DNA from: Schistocerca nitens | Taxonomy: Eukaryota; Arthropoda; Insecta; Orthoptera; Acrididae | DNA length: 64,000 nt | NCBI RefSeq assembly: GCF_023898315.1 | Contig: NC_064617.1 | Location: 713,145,202 to 713,209,201, forward strand | Direction: 5' to 3' | Shown here: in pieces, positions 21,201-32,304 of the stretch | Layout of the letters: each line of letters opens with the position of its first letter | How positions within the stretch are numbered: position 1 is the first letter of the stretch | Made by a program: the position numbers and the translations under genes | The notes under the pieces: model-generated | What the model saw: the letters and a program-made list of their open reading frames with translations, nothing else | What the model was told of the DNA's origin: nothing | Database searches by the model: none

Positions 21201-21377
21201 TAACTCTCACCTTGACACACTGTCGCGTCCCAGCGCCTGTGGTGGCACACGCACCCTAAGGCCCGTATTGCCGTGTAAAATATCATTGTCGAACTTCTTT
21301 GATCTATCTACTTCACTGGTCGTAAAATTTGTCGTCATACTTGCTCAGAAATGGATGACGAAGATTCAAGGGTCGTA

Positions 21378-22602
21378 CACTATGTGATCAAAAGTATCCG
21401 GACACCCTCCAAAACATACTTTTTCATATTAGGTGCATTGTACCGCCACCTACTGCCAGGGACTCCATATCAGCGAACTCAGACATTGTAAGACAGCGGA
21501 ATGGGGCGCTCCGCGGAACTTATGGACTTCGAACGTGGTAAGGTGGTTGGGTGTCACTTGTCTCATACGTCTGTACGCGAGATTTCCACACTCCTAAAGA
21601 TCCGTAGGCCCACTGTTTCCGATGTGATAGTGAGGTGTAAACGTGAAGGGACACGTACGCACAAAAGCGTACAGGCCGACCTCGTCTGTTAACTCACAGA
21701 GACAGCCGACAATTGAAGAAGGTCGTAATGTGTAATAGGGAGACATATATCCAGACAATCACACAGGAATTCCAGACTGCATCAAGTACTATGACAGTTA
21801 GGCTGGAGGTGAAAAAACTTGGATTTCATGGTCGAGCGGCCACTCATAAGCCACACATCATGCCGGTAAATGCCAAACGACGCCTCGCTTGGTGTAAGAA
21901 GCGTAAACATGGGACGATGTAACAGTGGAAAAACGTTATGTGGAGTGACGAATCACGGTGCACAATGTGGCGATCCAATGGCAGGGCGTGGATATGGCGA
22001 ATGTCCGGTTAACGTCATCTGCCAGCGTGTGTAGCGCCAACAGTAAAATTCGGAGGCGGTGGTGTTAAGGTGTTGTCGTGTTTTTCGTGGAGAGGACTTG
22101 CACCCCTTGTTGTTTTGCGTGGCACTATCACAGCACAGACCTATATTGATGTTTTAAGCACTTTCTTGCTTATAACTGTTGGAGGGCAATTCGGGGACGG
22201 CGACTGCATCTTTCAAGACGATCGAGCACCTATTCGTAATGCACAGCCTGTGGCGGAGTGGTTACACGACGATAACATCCGTGTAATGGATTGTCCTGCA
22301 CAGAGTCCTGACCTGAATCCAATAGAACACCTTTGGGATGTTTTGGAACGTCGACTTCGTACCAGGCCTCACCGACCGGTATTGATACCTCTCCTCAGTG
22401 CAGCACCCGGTGGAGAATGGGCTGCCATTCCCCAAGAAACCTTCCAGAACCTGATGGAACGTATGCTTGCGAAAGTGGAAGCCATCATCAAGGCTAATGG
22501 TGGGCCAACACCATACTGAATTCCAGCATTACCGATGGAGGGCGCCACGAACTTGTAAGTCATTTTCAGCCAGGTGTCCAGATAACTTTTGATCACATAG
22601 TG
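21378..22602 (+). mobile_element. Tc1-like transposon, third family, complete ends
   Basis: 1,225 bp. Left end CACTATGTGATCAAAAGTAT and right end ATAACTTTTGATCACATAGTG are near-perfect inverted repeats. TA flanks both sides (21376-21377 and 22603-22604). It encodes a broken transposase. Another Tc1 element begins only four bases beyond the right end. Confidence 0.95.
21501..22519 (+). pseudogene. Tc1-like DD34E transposase with stops
   Basis: The start MGRSAELMDFERGKVVGCHL is followed by a helix-turn-helix (REISTLLKIRRPTVSDVI). Stops fall at 21690-21692, 21738 and 21920. The first catalytic block, VMWSDESRC, is intact near 21950. The last 149 codons (22070-22519) contain CIFQDDRAPIRNAQPVAEWL and SPDLNPIEHLWDVLERRL, keeping the second Asp and the Glu, and end naturally at KANGGPTPY. 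All three catalytic acids survive, so inactivation is only by stops and frameshifts, which implies a moderate age. Confidence 0.85.
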
Positions 22603-22606
22603 TATA

Positions 22607-23358
22607 TACCGATGGAGAAAAATCGCAAAACCGAAAAATAATTTGTGTAGATAATATATTATTTAAGTGATTAACATTGCAAACTCACAATTTAACGTAA
22701 GCCCTGACATAAGCCATTTCAAATGTGAAATGCTGGTATGTTTCAGCGGATTTAACTGCCAGAATGTTCAATGCAAGCATGTAAACGTGGATGCATTGTG
22801 TTGTACAGGTGCAGGATTGAAATGCCGTTCATGAATGGAAGTGCAGCAGGTCGAATCACCAGATCGACGTACAAATTTGCAGTCAGGGTGCGTGGGATAA
22901 TCACGAGAGCACTTCTGGTGTCATTCGAAATCGCACCCCAGACCATAACTGCAAGGGTAGGTCCAGTGTGTCTAGGACGCAAACAGGTTGGTTGCAGGCA
23001 CTCGCCCAGTTTCCTTCTAACCAACACAAGACCATCACGGTCACCGATCAGAACCAGCTGTCTTCAGAAAACAGACCGGAAGATCTGCCCTCCAATGAGC
23101 TCACGCTTGATATAAAGGAAGTCGCAAACGGTAGTGGTTTGGGGCCAGTGGAATGCACGCTATTGAACGTCTGGCTCGGAGGTGTCCTTGAAGTAAACGA
23201 TTTGTAACAGTTCGTTGTGCCACTGTGATACCAGCTACTTGTCAGATTTCTTCTACAGATGCAGTACGATGCTCCAAGAGCCATATGCCGAGCACGATGG
23301 TCTTCCCTCTCTGTAGTGCCACGTGGCCGTCCGGAGTCCGCTCTTCTTGCGATCGTAA
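22607..23358 (-). mobile_element. Tc1-like transposon, fourth family, truncated and internally deleted
   Basis: Reads on the minus strand. The 3' tip resembles GGAGAAAAATCGCAAAACC, the same type as the element at 50084-51605. LRPRHTGPTLAVMVWGAISN and LVIIPRTLTANLYVDLVIRP match that family. The sequence then jumps from LPFMNG straight to the 3' UTR, so the blocks with the second Asp and the Glu are deleted. The element stops at about 23358 where a LINE end begins, so its 5' part is gone. Confidence 0.75.
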
Positions 23359-24002
23359 ATCCCCATTAATGTATGAGTACAAAATAAATGCCCAGTCTTT
23401 GGGAGCGGTAACATCAGTCAAGTATCTGGGTGTGACTATTCGAAATGATCTCAAATGGAATGATCAGATTACACAAGCAACGGGTAAGGCGAACTCTAGA
23501 TTGCGGTTTATTGGTAGAATCCTGAAGCGATGGAGTCCTTCAACAAAGTGAATAGCTTACAATACCTTAGTTCGTCCAGTCTTAGAGTATTGTTCGTCTG
23601 TATGGGACCCTTACCAGTTGGGTCTGATTCAGGAGATTGAAAAGGTCCAAAGAAGAGCGGCAAGATTCGTGACTGGTACATTTAGCCATCGCGAGAGCGT
23701 TACAAATCTCATAGAAAGTTTGAAGTGGGACACACTTGCAGATAGACGATGCGCTAAACAGAAGGGGCTGCTCACTAAATTCCGAAATCCAATACTCACC
23801 GAAGATGCAGAGCATATATTTCAAATCGCATAATGATCATCATTCAAAGATAAGGGAAATAAGAGCTCGTACTGAGGCGTTCAGACAGTCGTTTTTCCCT
23901 CGCGTGATTCGCGAGTGGAACCGGGGATGGGGAAATATGACTTTGGCGCGAATTGTGCCCTCCGCCACACACCGCTTGGTGGCTAGCGGCGTATATATCT
24001 AG
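23359..24002 (+). pseudogene. CR1/L2-type LINE, reverse transcriptase C-terminal end
   Basis: Clear post-palm RT sequence: SVKYLGVTIRNDLKWNDQI, KANSRLRFIGRILKRWSP, a stop at 23549, then YNTLVRPVLEYCSSVWDP, EKVQRRAARFVTGTF and LKWDTLADRRCAKQ. After a frameshift come ARTEAFRQSFFPRVIREWNR and a stop at 24000. The order is complete from thumb to C-terminus, while everything 5' is missing, typical of a 5'-truncated LINE insertion, here against the truncated Tc1 element. Confidence 0.85.
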
Positions 24003-24559
24003 TTGTAGAGAGCCAAAACATCGATTCTTATTTTTTATTTTTTTTTCAGAAAACGTGTATTAGCGTAATCATGCACATTATGAGCTATTAAAAGGGAACG
24101 AAAACCACTCATGTGCCGGCTTAATCGGACTTTCAAATATTCCTTAGTTTGAAGAAGGGAACATATCCCAGTTCAGAGTTCGTCCACCCTCAACGTTGTG
24201 GTTGCTTTAACAGCTGGTCTTCGTGTCTGCTGTTCATTTGCTTAAAACCTAGTGACTGCAGCACATCAGAGTGTGTTTAATGTCTGACATCTGAGTTTAG
24301 ATATTATTCATTAAAGCGAAATGATTAACAGTTATTCATCTGGTAACTATTCTAGATGGTTTAAAAGTGTGTTACTTTGGCGCAACAACGTCAACGAAAT
24401 CGCTGGTAATGTCGATTTCCAAATACGGGCACTTAGAGTACTTCTTACCGAATGGTTATTTAACCGCATCTGACTTCACCGATGATGTTGTGAAGAACAC
24501 TTTCTTGCTGCAAAGGATCGAGAGTTCCCACATTCCAACAGAAATGGCGTATAGGCAAG
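24003..24559. other. No feature seen
   Basis: AT-rich DNA. A 67-codon ORF at 24367-24570 has no recognised motif. Confidence 0.4.
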
Positions 24560-24885
24560 AAGATCAATGATGTATGCGAGATAGTTACATATATTCCATA
24601 TGAATACAGACATACTTGAAAGTCAGCGACATCGCATTGTTGAAGTTGTGAATTCGATAACGAGAGACCAGCTGCTCGCCGTGTGGCAGGAAAAGAGCCA
24701 CCATTTTGATATTTGTCGTGTAACACACGGTGCTCACATTGAATGCATAAAAATTTGGACTTTTCTGTTTCCAGGAACGCTGGAATTGTTTCTATCTTTT
24801 ATAGTCTGGAAGTAATAAATGTTTGAAATTTATTCCTTGTTTTTGTATTTGGGGTGGTCTGTCGTAGCTGCCTCACCCTGTATGT
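24560..24885 (+). pseudogene. Mariner-like transposase extreme C-terminus
   Basis: The frame at 24600-24815 shows HRIVEVVNSITRDQLLAVW and FDICRVTHGAHIEC, matching the last 40 residues of a mariner-like family in insects (ITPEMLxNVW...RxDVCRxTxGAHIEHL). The following DNA ends with GCCTCACCCTGTATG, a plausible terminal-repeat tip of the CAGGGTG type seen at 31031. The rest of the gene is absent. Confidence 0.6.
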
Positions 24886-26301
24886 TAGAACAACAAAACA
24901 TGCGTAGTACTTACAGCCAATCACAATAAAATAAATTATGTAATGGAAAATGGAGGAACAAATAGAACAGACATTTGGGAAGAATGTGAGAAATGCGAGG
25001 CTTAGGTGAAGTTTAGGAGAAGGAAAGTATTTATTTATTTAAATCAGGTGTTTGTGCGCCAGATGTTTATTGATTTCCGGTATTTCCAATGGATGAAGCT
25101 GTTAGCCTATGTTCGTTGAGTAGAGGATATGGGATTGTGATCGGCAGCTGTGACCTTCACATGGTACATGCTCAGCAAATGTGGAATTAGGACTTTGCTA
25201 ACTTCGGACTTAATATTTTCATTTACGTTACCACTGCTGTGTCAGAGATGTCATTTACTTGTGTTTGCACCGTACTCTAGATGTGTGATATCAGTATTGT
25301 TAATCAGTATTGTATCCTCTTTCACGACGACAGTCAGTTATAAGTCTTTATGCAGGCCTTGTTAGTCGACAACCGGTTAACGAAATAAATTATTTTTGCG
25401 CATTTCATTCGTAATTTTGAAGTTATTCTCTCTAAACGCAAATGAAAAATCAGTGAACATGCTTATTAAAGTCTACCATTTTCTGTCGATTCTGCAGAAC
25501 ACGCTGAATGATTTTTGGCAGTAAATCAGTGTATCACCATCTTTGATATCCTAGTGCGTTTCACGGACAAAGATCTAGCGTCAATTTTCCATTTCTCGTA
25601 ACACAAGTTTGGATTATTTCGAAGATACGCCGCTTCTTGCGAAAGGGAGCTGATCTGCTTTCGAAACATAGACAGGCCTACAACTTCTAGTTAAAAAAAA
25701 AATCATTTCAGCATAATTCTGCTGCAGTATGTTGCACATTGCAGCGTATTAAATTGTTGGGCTTTCAGCCAGATTATACGTAGTCATTATGGGGTTTAAC
25801 GTTTAATCACGGGTTCATTTAATTGTAATTTAAGTGAGCTATTGTATGAATATGTATCAGGCAACCAAACGACACACATTAGGCGAGGGCAACAGCTACA
25901 TTCCGCAACCACAACGACTGCGCTATGCTAATGCTTGGAGTTACGAAACACAGCCGGCTTAGTGGAATGCCGTCCGGCAATCTCGCAGAGGTAATTCGGA
26001 CGCCGGAGCGCATATGCGGCGGAACCTCCTTTAACCTGCTTGCTTATTGCAGGCGTACTAACTCGGAGGATTCCTTTTATACGGTGTGTAGGCAACAACG
26101 CCGCGCGAATAAGACCCCTGAAGTAGAGACAAAACTTTTTCGCCGCTCAGGCCCACACTGCAATCACTTCAAGCGGTAGATCCCCGTATCAGAAAGTCTA
26201 TTGTAATTTATGAAAACGAAGGAATCGATAACAGCCATTCACTTTTTTCCCCCAGTGCCGTGTCCAATCACTGCTGGTCCGAGTTAGCCGCTCTTGTGGT
26301 G
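24886..26301. other. No feature seen
   Basis: 1.4 kb without recognisable domains or dispersed repeats. The ORF at 25925-26179 is uninformative. Confidence 0.4.
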
Positions 26302-26306
26302 GTAGC

Positions 26307-26825
26307 TGTAGTGTCGGCAGACTTGCCAACACTACGCACACTAATTGAAAGAGGCGGCCAAGATGCACGCGCTAACTCACGAAGGATGGAGTGAGGTCTG
26401 AAACAGGATACGTAATGAATGTTATAAAGAAAAGTACGTAGCTTCTTGAATACTTAACTTTTAATCAATCCTTTGTATACATAGTTCTTGATGAGCCATC
26501 TGGAGATTGTGGCGATACAAGTGAGACTCTTTAGATACAAGCTATCTAAGGCTAATGGCGCCTTGCTAGGTCGCAGCCATGGACTTAGCTGAAGGCTATT
26601 CTAACTGTCTCTCGGCAAATGAGAGAAAGGCTTCGTCAGTGTAATCGCTAGCAAAGTCGTCGTACAACTGGGGCGAGTGCTAGTCCGTCTCTCGAGACCT
26701 GCCGTGTGGTGGCGCTCGGTCTGCGATCACTGCCAGTGGCGACACGCGGGTCCGGCATGTACTAATGGACCGCGGCCGATTTAAGCTACCACCTAGCAAG
26801 TGTGGTGTCTGGCGGTGACACCACA
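26307..26825. mobile_element. Solo LTR of an LTR retrotransposon
   Basis: 519 bp starting TGTAGTGTCGGCAGACTTGC and ending TGGCGGTGACACCACA. TG...CA termini lie within a short imperfect inverted repeat (TGTAGTGTC / GACACCACA). A perfect 5-bp TSD, GTAGC, flanks it (26302-26306 and 26826-26830). No internal region lies on either side, so it is a product of LTR-LTR recombination. I recognise the sequence as a common locust LTR. Orientation is not settled. Confidence 0.85.
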
Positions 26826-26830
26826 GTAGC

Positions 26831-27610
26831 ATATAACTGTTAAAAATTCGTGCAGTTACGTCTGAAAAGTTCACATTGTCGATTTCTTACGGAGAAATTA
26901 TTTCTGTGACAACATTACTTTGTAAATTTCTCTATGAGTTATTACATAAATCGCCCGGACAAACGCTCTCTACACGTATTGTACAGATTAAGCTTCACCT
27001 TGTTTTAAAATTCGTTCACCAACCTAGGAAAATCCGACACAATGCAGTCGACTTTCGCCTTTAGAGACGATTCAGAAATATTTTATTTTTAAAAATTTAC
27101 TTTCAATCATAAATATCCATCTGACTAAACTATTTATCGAGTTCAGTGTGGATTATTTATGTTTCCCAGCACAGGCAATGTAGAATCTGTCAGGACTAAA
27201 ACATTGTTTTGCTCACCGTCTGTAATCTACACATCACTTAATTGGCTAAGTCCACTGACTGAATCATTACGGGCATGCTGCGAATTGTCACGGTTAGTGT
27301 ATCTCCGCCTGAAAATGGCAGGAGAGAACGCATTCCGAAACATCACTGACACCCTGCAGATTGAGGCAGTAGTAACCAGAGAAGTTTTTATTGATTCCTT
27401 TTTGTTTTCAATGAGCTGTAGAGAAAGAGAGTGGTTAAAGAAGCATGTAATGGAGCCCAAACATTTTACTGTCTTGCAGCTAATCGACTAAGACATTTCA
27501 TATCGCAACCCAGACGAGGTGCATCATTGGTTACGTCTCGGGCCACTTATTCGTTATGAGGGGTGGGAGCGGGGTTCAGATCACCGTCCGATCCTCCTGA
27601 GTCAGTTTTC
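26831..27610. other. No gene recognised
   Basis: Holds a 110-codon ORF (27159-27491, plus) with no known motif. Otherwise featureless AT-rich DNA. Confidence 0.4.
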
Positions 27611-27912
27611 CCGTCATATACCTAAATATTTTTATACGAAAGCCGGAACGTTTCCGTTCCCTGTGCTGTGTTGCGTGTCGGATGGCCACGGTCTCGTCCA
27701 ACTTTGGTTTCCCCGTCATATACCTAAATATTTTTATACGAAAGCCGGAACGTTTCCGTTCCCTGTGCTGTGTTGCGTGTCGGATGGCCACGGTCTCGTC
27801 CCACTTTGGTTTTCCCGTCATATACCTAAATATTTTTATACGAAAGCCGGAACGTTTCCGTTCCCTGTGCTGTGTTGCGTGTCGGATGGCCACGGTCTCG
27901 TCCCACTTTGGG
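27611..27912. repeat. Minisatellite, three 102-bp units
   Basis: Units start CCGTCATATACCTAAATATT at 27611, 27713 and 27815 and are almost identical. The unit is 34 codons long, so two plus-strand frames and one minus-strand frame stay open across all copies. This explains the overlapping ORFs of 106-156 codons. Translations (for example FRYMTGKPKWDETVAIRH) match nothing I know. Confidence 0.95.
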
Positions 27913-28482
27913 GACATGAGGACTGTCTTGTCGATACAAGAAATACCATCCAAATTATTGCCACGGTGGAGAAGCACACTATTACCTGAAATGATTTCAT
28001 GAACTACTCCTGCAATCAATTTTAAGCGAAGTTAATGGGCCAAGCCAAAACGTACTAAAATGTCCCGCACTCGGCAGAATTGCACTACCCCTATAATAAA
28101 TTCCTGTAAATACAGCTCTCCAGATAGCCGTTGAACCCACACACGCCCATCTTAGAAACAGAACATGTGCTGTTTGCTAACAGATCGATGGCGATATCGC
28201 GTTTCGTTCATGTAATCAGCGACTTCTAGGCAACAGCATGACCATGAAACAGTCTTTTGTCACCTCTAGACGTGTAGTTCTCTATCATCTCTGTATCTGA
28301 GTCGCAACGGAGGTGCTCTCCAGTAACTGAAAAGAATATCCAATGGTTAGACGTCATTACGCTTCAGAGTTTTGTAGTCCGTGTCAGTTAACCATACGAA
28401 GGTAACCCTACCTGAGCAGGATTGCTTTTATTATTATTCTGATGTTTCCACTTCACATTTTCCGTAACAGTGGACCTGCACG
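27913..28482. other. No feature seen
   Basis: Unrecognised sequence up to the TA duplication of the mariner element. Confidence 0.4.
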
Positions 28483-28730
28483 TACGAGGGGGATTCATAT
28501 GAAAGCCTTAAAAGTGTAATAAAACTGCTAGCAGTTTTGCCATCGGTTTGCCAGGTGGGACGAGGTACCGTTAGGTTTCAATAAATGCCCAACAGTTGGC
28601 AGCATGTTGTTGTAGCATAGAAAAGAAAGGTGTGTTAGTGGAAAGACGGTCTCACTGTTCTCAACTTTCACAGAGTTGGAGGGGCGATCTGTGATACGTT
28701 TTTGAATAGTGAAGATGTTAAACCTGTGAA

Positions 28731-28930
28731 GCCGGCCGCGGTGGTCTCGCGGTTCTAGGCGCGCAGTCCGGAACCGTGCAACTGCTACGGTCGCAGGTTC
28801 GAATCCTGCCTCGGGCATGGATGTTTGTGATGTCCTTAGGTTAGTTAGGTTTAAGTAGTTCTAAGTTCTAGCGGACTGATGACCACAGCAGTTGAGTCCC
28901 ATAGTGCTCAGAGCCATTTGAACCATTTTG
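28731..28930 (+). mobile_element. SINE type A in mariner
   Basis: Full-length copy from GCCGGCCGCGGTGGTCTCGC to GAGCCATTTGAACCATTTTG. TSD AAACCTGTGAA at 28720-28730 and 28931-28941. Inserted in the 5' part of the mariner element. Confidence 0.93.
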
Positions 28931-28989
28931 AAACCTGTGAAACTGAATCGCAGAATGAAAGCACATTCTGGTGATTTCTGTGTGTCCCT

Positions 28990-29734
28990 GCAGCAAGTGT
29001 ATGAGCGGTGCAGATAATTTAAAAAAGGCGTAATTTCTGTGGAAGGTGCCCCGCCTCCAGATCAAGCAGTGAAAGAGCTTGTCAAGGAAAACAAGTGTAT
29101 TACTGTAAACGAAATGGTCACTTTTTTGGATATTAGTGTTGGTTCAGCACACAATATTGTCCTTGATGTGCTACAATTCAATGAAGTGTCTGCAAGATGG
29201 GTGCTGCATCAGTTCACTGCCGCGTCTGTGTCAGTGTGAAACTTTTGCACCATTTCAAGTATAGAGTTGTTACAGGTGATGATGATACGGGATGCAGTAT
29301 CACGACCCTGAAACCAGGAGACAGAGCAAAGAATGACACTATAGCTCTTCACCGAGGGAAAAAAAACCGACGGCAGGAAAGTCATGCTCAGTCTGTTTTG
29401 AGATGCAAAAGAGCAATTTTAGAGCATTACATGGAAAAGGAGGTAAACATTGAAATCATCGTCGTCCTGAGTTACGAGGAAACTACGAGAACTTGTGACT
29501 ACAGGTGTTTTATTTGCAACACGACTGTATTCTCGTCCCTATACTGCCCGTTCAACAGTAGCAACAGCACAGGATTTGACATTTGAATGTCTCGGTCACC
29601 GACGTTATTCACCAGACCTCGTGCAGGGTGACTTTCATGTGTTCGAACGGCTCAAAAAAGTGCTTTACGGCAAGCATTTCAGAAGGGATGAAGAGGTGAA
29701 AACCGCGGTGCACGAGTGGTTGCATTCACATTTC
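28990..29734 (+). pseudogene. Mariner transposase, interrupted
   Basis: N-terminal FCVSLQQVYERC, then helix-turn-helix VKELVKENKCITVNEMVTFL, ISVGSAHNIV and FNEVSARWVLHQFT. The first catalytic block is degraded but visible as VVTGDDDTGCSITTLKP. IMLEHYMEKEVNI-like sequence follows. The second Asp is lost (YSRPYTA for DNARPHTA). The third block, YSPDLVQGDFHVFERLKKVL, is retained. The gene stops at EWLHS where the RTE LINE entered; the C-terminus resumes near 34046. Stops and frameshifts make it inactive. Confidence 0.8.
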
Positions 29735-31030
29735 ACTTACTTACTTACTTACTTAGTTGGCCACACAAACCGCAGTCGGTCTTTGGCCTCACCAATCAGC
29801 CTCCTCCAGCGTCCTCAGTCCATGTATTCTTCTTCAGACAGCCCCAGCGTACTCAAATCCTCCCTGACCTGATCAATCCATCGGAGTCGTGGTCTTCCCC
29901 GTGGTCTTTTGCCTCTAATATCTTCCTCCACTACCTGCCTGATGATCTCGCCTTCTCGACGCATTACTTGTCCATACCACTTCAGTCTTCTTTCCTTGAT
30001 CACTGCCATTATGTCTATCGACTTGTAGAGCTCCTGCAGTTCACATTTCTTTCTTTTCCTCCATTCATCTCCATCCTTCACCTGCCCAACAATCTATCTG
30101 AGGATGGCATTTTCAAATGTCAGGAGTTTTCTTTCCATCTTTTGGGTGATGGTCCAGGTCTCTGCTCCATATAGGATTACAGGTTGTATTATTGTCTTGT
30201 AGATCTTGGTCTTTGAGGGAAGCCGGGACTTTAACAGCTTTCCCAGAGCAAACCTTGACCTGTTTCCTACTTGTATTCGTGCGGTAATTTCCTGGTCTAT
30301 CTTATTCCTTTCATTGAGTATAGCCCCAAGATATTTACAATCTTTTAGGCTTTGAAAGACTTTGTCCTCCACCTTCAGGGGTCTGTCATCATTTTCTCTG
30401 CTAACTACGAGGTATTTTGTCTTATCCATATTCAACTTCAGGCCTGCTCTCATTGCCTCTTCCATTAATGTTCTTGTCGTCTGAACCAGGTCTTGCTCTT
30501 TCTCTGCTATTAAAACTACATCATCCGCACAGGCCAGGATGTTTATCCTTATTCCCAGCTGTATTCCTGTCTCTAGACTTGCTACCTCTCTCAGGGCTCT
30601 CTCCAGTACCAGGTTAAACAGAAGAGGATAGAGGCAGTCTCCTTGTCGCACTCCAGTCCTCACCTTGAACTTCTTTGATATGTTTCCATTTATTTTCACC
30701 ATGCACGTTGTCTCCTGAGTGCATATCTGTGTCAGTTTTATGAGTTTCCTGTGAACTTGAGCCCTTTCGAGTTCTTGCCATAATGCTTTTCTATTCACAC
30801 TATCATATGCTTTTTCGACGTCCACAAAAAGGCAGTGAACATTTTTGCGGAATTCCCAGCTCTTTGCTAGCACTTGCCGCATTGTATGTAAATGGTCTAC
30901 AGTTGAATTTCCCTTTCTGAAACCTGCTTGTTGGAATCCCAGTACTTTCTCGACATGAGGTCTTAGCCGCTTCAGTAACAACGTGCTCAAGATCTTATAA
31001 GCTCTACATAGCAGTGTGATTCCTCTTCTA

Positions 31031-31803
31031 CAGGGTGTTACAAAAAGGTACGGCCAAACTTTCAGGAAACATTCCTCACACACAAAGAAAGAAAATATGT
31101 TATGTGGACATGTGTCCGGAAACGCTTACTTTCCATGTTAGAGCTCATTTTATTACTTCTCTTCAAATCACATTAGGCTAATCATGTAATGAAAACACAC
31201 AGCAACAGAACGTACCAGCGTGACTTCAAACACTTTGTTACAGGAAATGTTCAAAATGTCCTCCGTTAGCGAGGATACATGCATCCACCCTCCGTCGCAT
31301 GGAATCCCTGATGCGCTGATGCAGCCCTGGAGAATGGCGTATTGTATCACAGCCGTCCACAATACGAGCACGAAGACTCTCTACATTTGGTACCGGGGTT
31401 GCGTAGAGAAGAGCTTTCAAATGCCCCCATAAATGAAAGTCAAGAGTGTTGAGGTCAGGAGAGCGTTGAGGCCATGGAATTGGTCCGCCTCTACCACTCC
31501 ATCGGTCACCGAATCTGTTGTTGAGAAGCGTACGAACACTTCGACTGAAATGTGCAGGAGCTCCATCGTGTATGAACCACATTTTGTGTCGTACTTGTAA
31601 AGGTACATGTTCTAGACCACAGGTAGAGTATCCCGTATGAAATCATGATAACGTGCTCCATTGAGCGTAGGTGGACGAAACTAAAATGAGCTCTAACATG
31701 GAAATTAAGCGTTTCCGGACACATGTCCACATAACATCTTTTCTTTATTTGTGAGTGAGGAATGTTTCCTGAAAGTTTGGCCGTACCTTTTTGTAACACC
31801 CTG
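31031..31803 (-). mobile_element. 773-bp mariner-like transposon with ~115-bp inverted repeats
   Basis: Left CAGGGTGTTACAAAAAGGTA and right TACCTTTTTGTAACACCCTG begin inverted repeats that stay aligned for about 115 bp. An open frame on the minus strand (31582-31238) holds HDGAPAHFSRSVRTLLNNRF, GRGGPIPWPQRSPDLNTLDF and the end GGHFEHFL. This is the second half of a DDxD mariner-like transposase with the second and third acids intact; the N-terminal half is deleted. It splits the RTE gene between SNY and RGI codons. TA lies on the left; the right flank reads AA then TA. Confidence 0.85.
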
Positions 31804-32108
31804 AATAATTGCTACATCTCATTGGGTCTCCTTTCTTTACTACAGGGCAGATGACAGACTCGTTCCATTCTTCTTGGATTCTTTCCTCCTTCCAAATTAA
31901 GCGCATTAGGGGGTGTAGTCTCGCTTGTAGAGTAGCCCTTCCCTCCTTCAGCATCTCTGCAGGTATGCCATCTATTCCTGGTGCCTTCCCCCTCTTCAGC
32001 AGTTTTATGGTCGCTCTTACTTCTCCATGCTTGGTAGTTCATTCTCCCCCAATGGTACAGCATCTCTGTTTTCTCTGTGATTCTTCTTCTTCATTTTCTG
32101 TTGTAGCA

Positions 32109-32304
32109 AATGGTTCATATGGCTCTGAGCACTATGGGACAACATCTGAGGTCATCAGTCCCCTAGAACTGAGAACTACTTAAACCTAACTAACCTAAGG
32201 ACATCACACACATCCATGCCCGAGGCAGGATTCGAACCTGCGTCCGTAGCTGTCGCGCGGTTCCAGACTGAAGCGCCTAGAACCGCTCTGCCACAGCAGC
32301 CGGC
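32109..32304 (-). mobile_element. SINE type A in RTE LINE
   Basis: Minus-strand copy with TSD TCTGTTGTAGCA at 32097-32108 and 32305-32316. Body TGGCTCTGAGCACTATGGG, head ending ACAGCAGCCGGC. It lies in the RTE coding region between endonuclease and RT. Confidence 0.92.

Noticed and set aside
27611-27912. CRISPR-like array
   Set aside because: The three 102-bp units abut with no unique spacers; this is a minisatellite in a eukaryotic setting.
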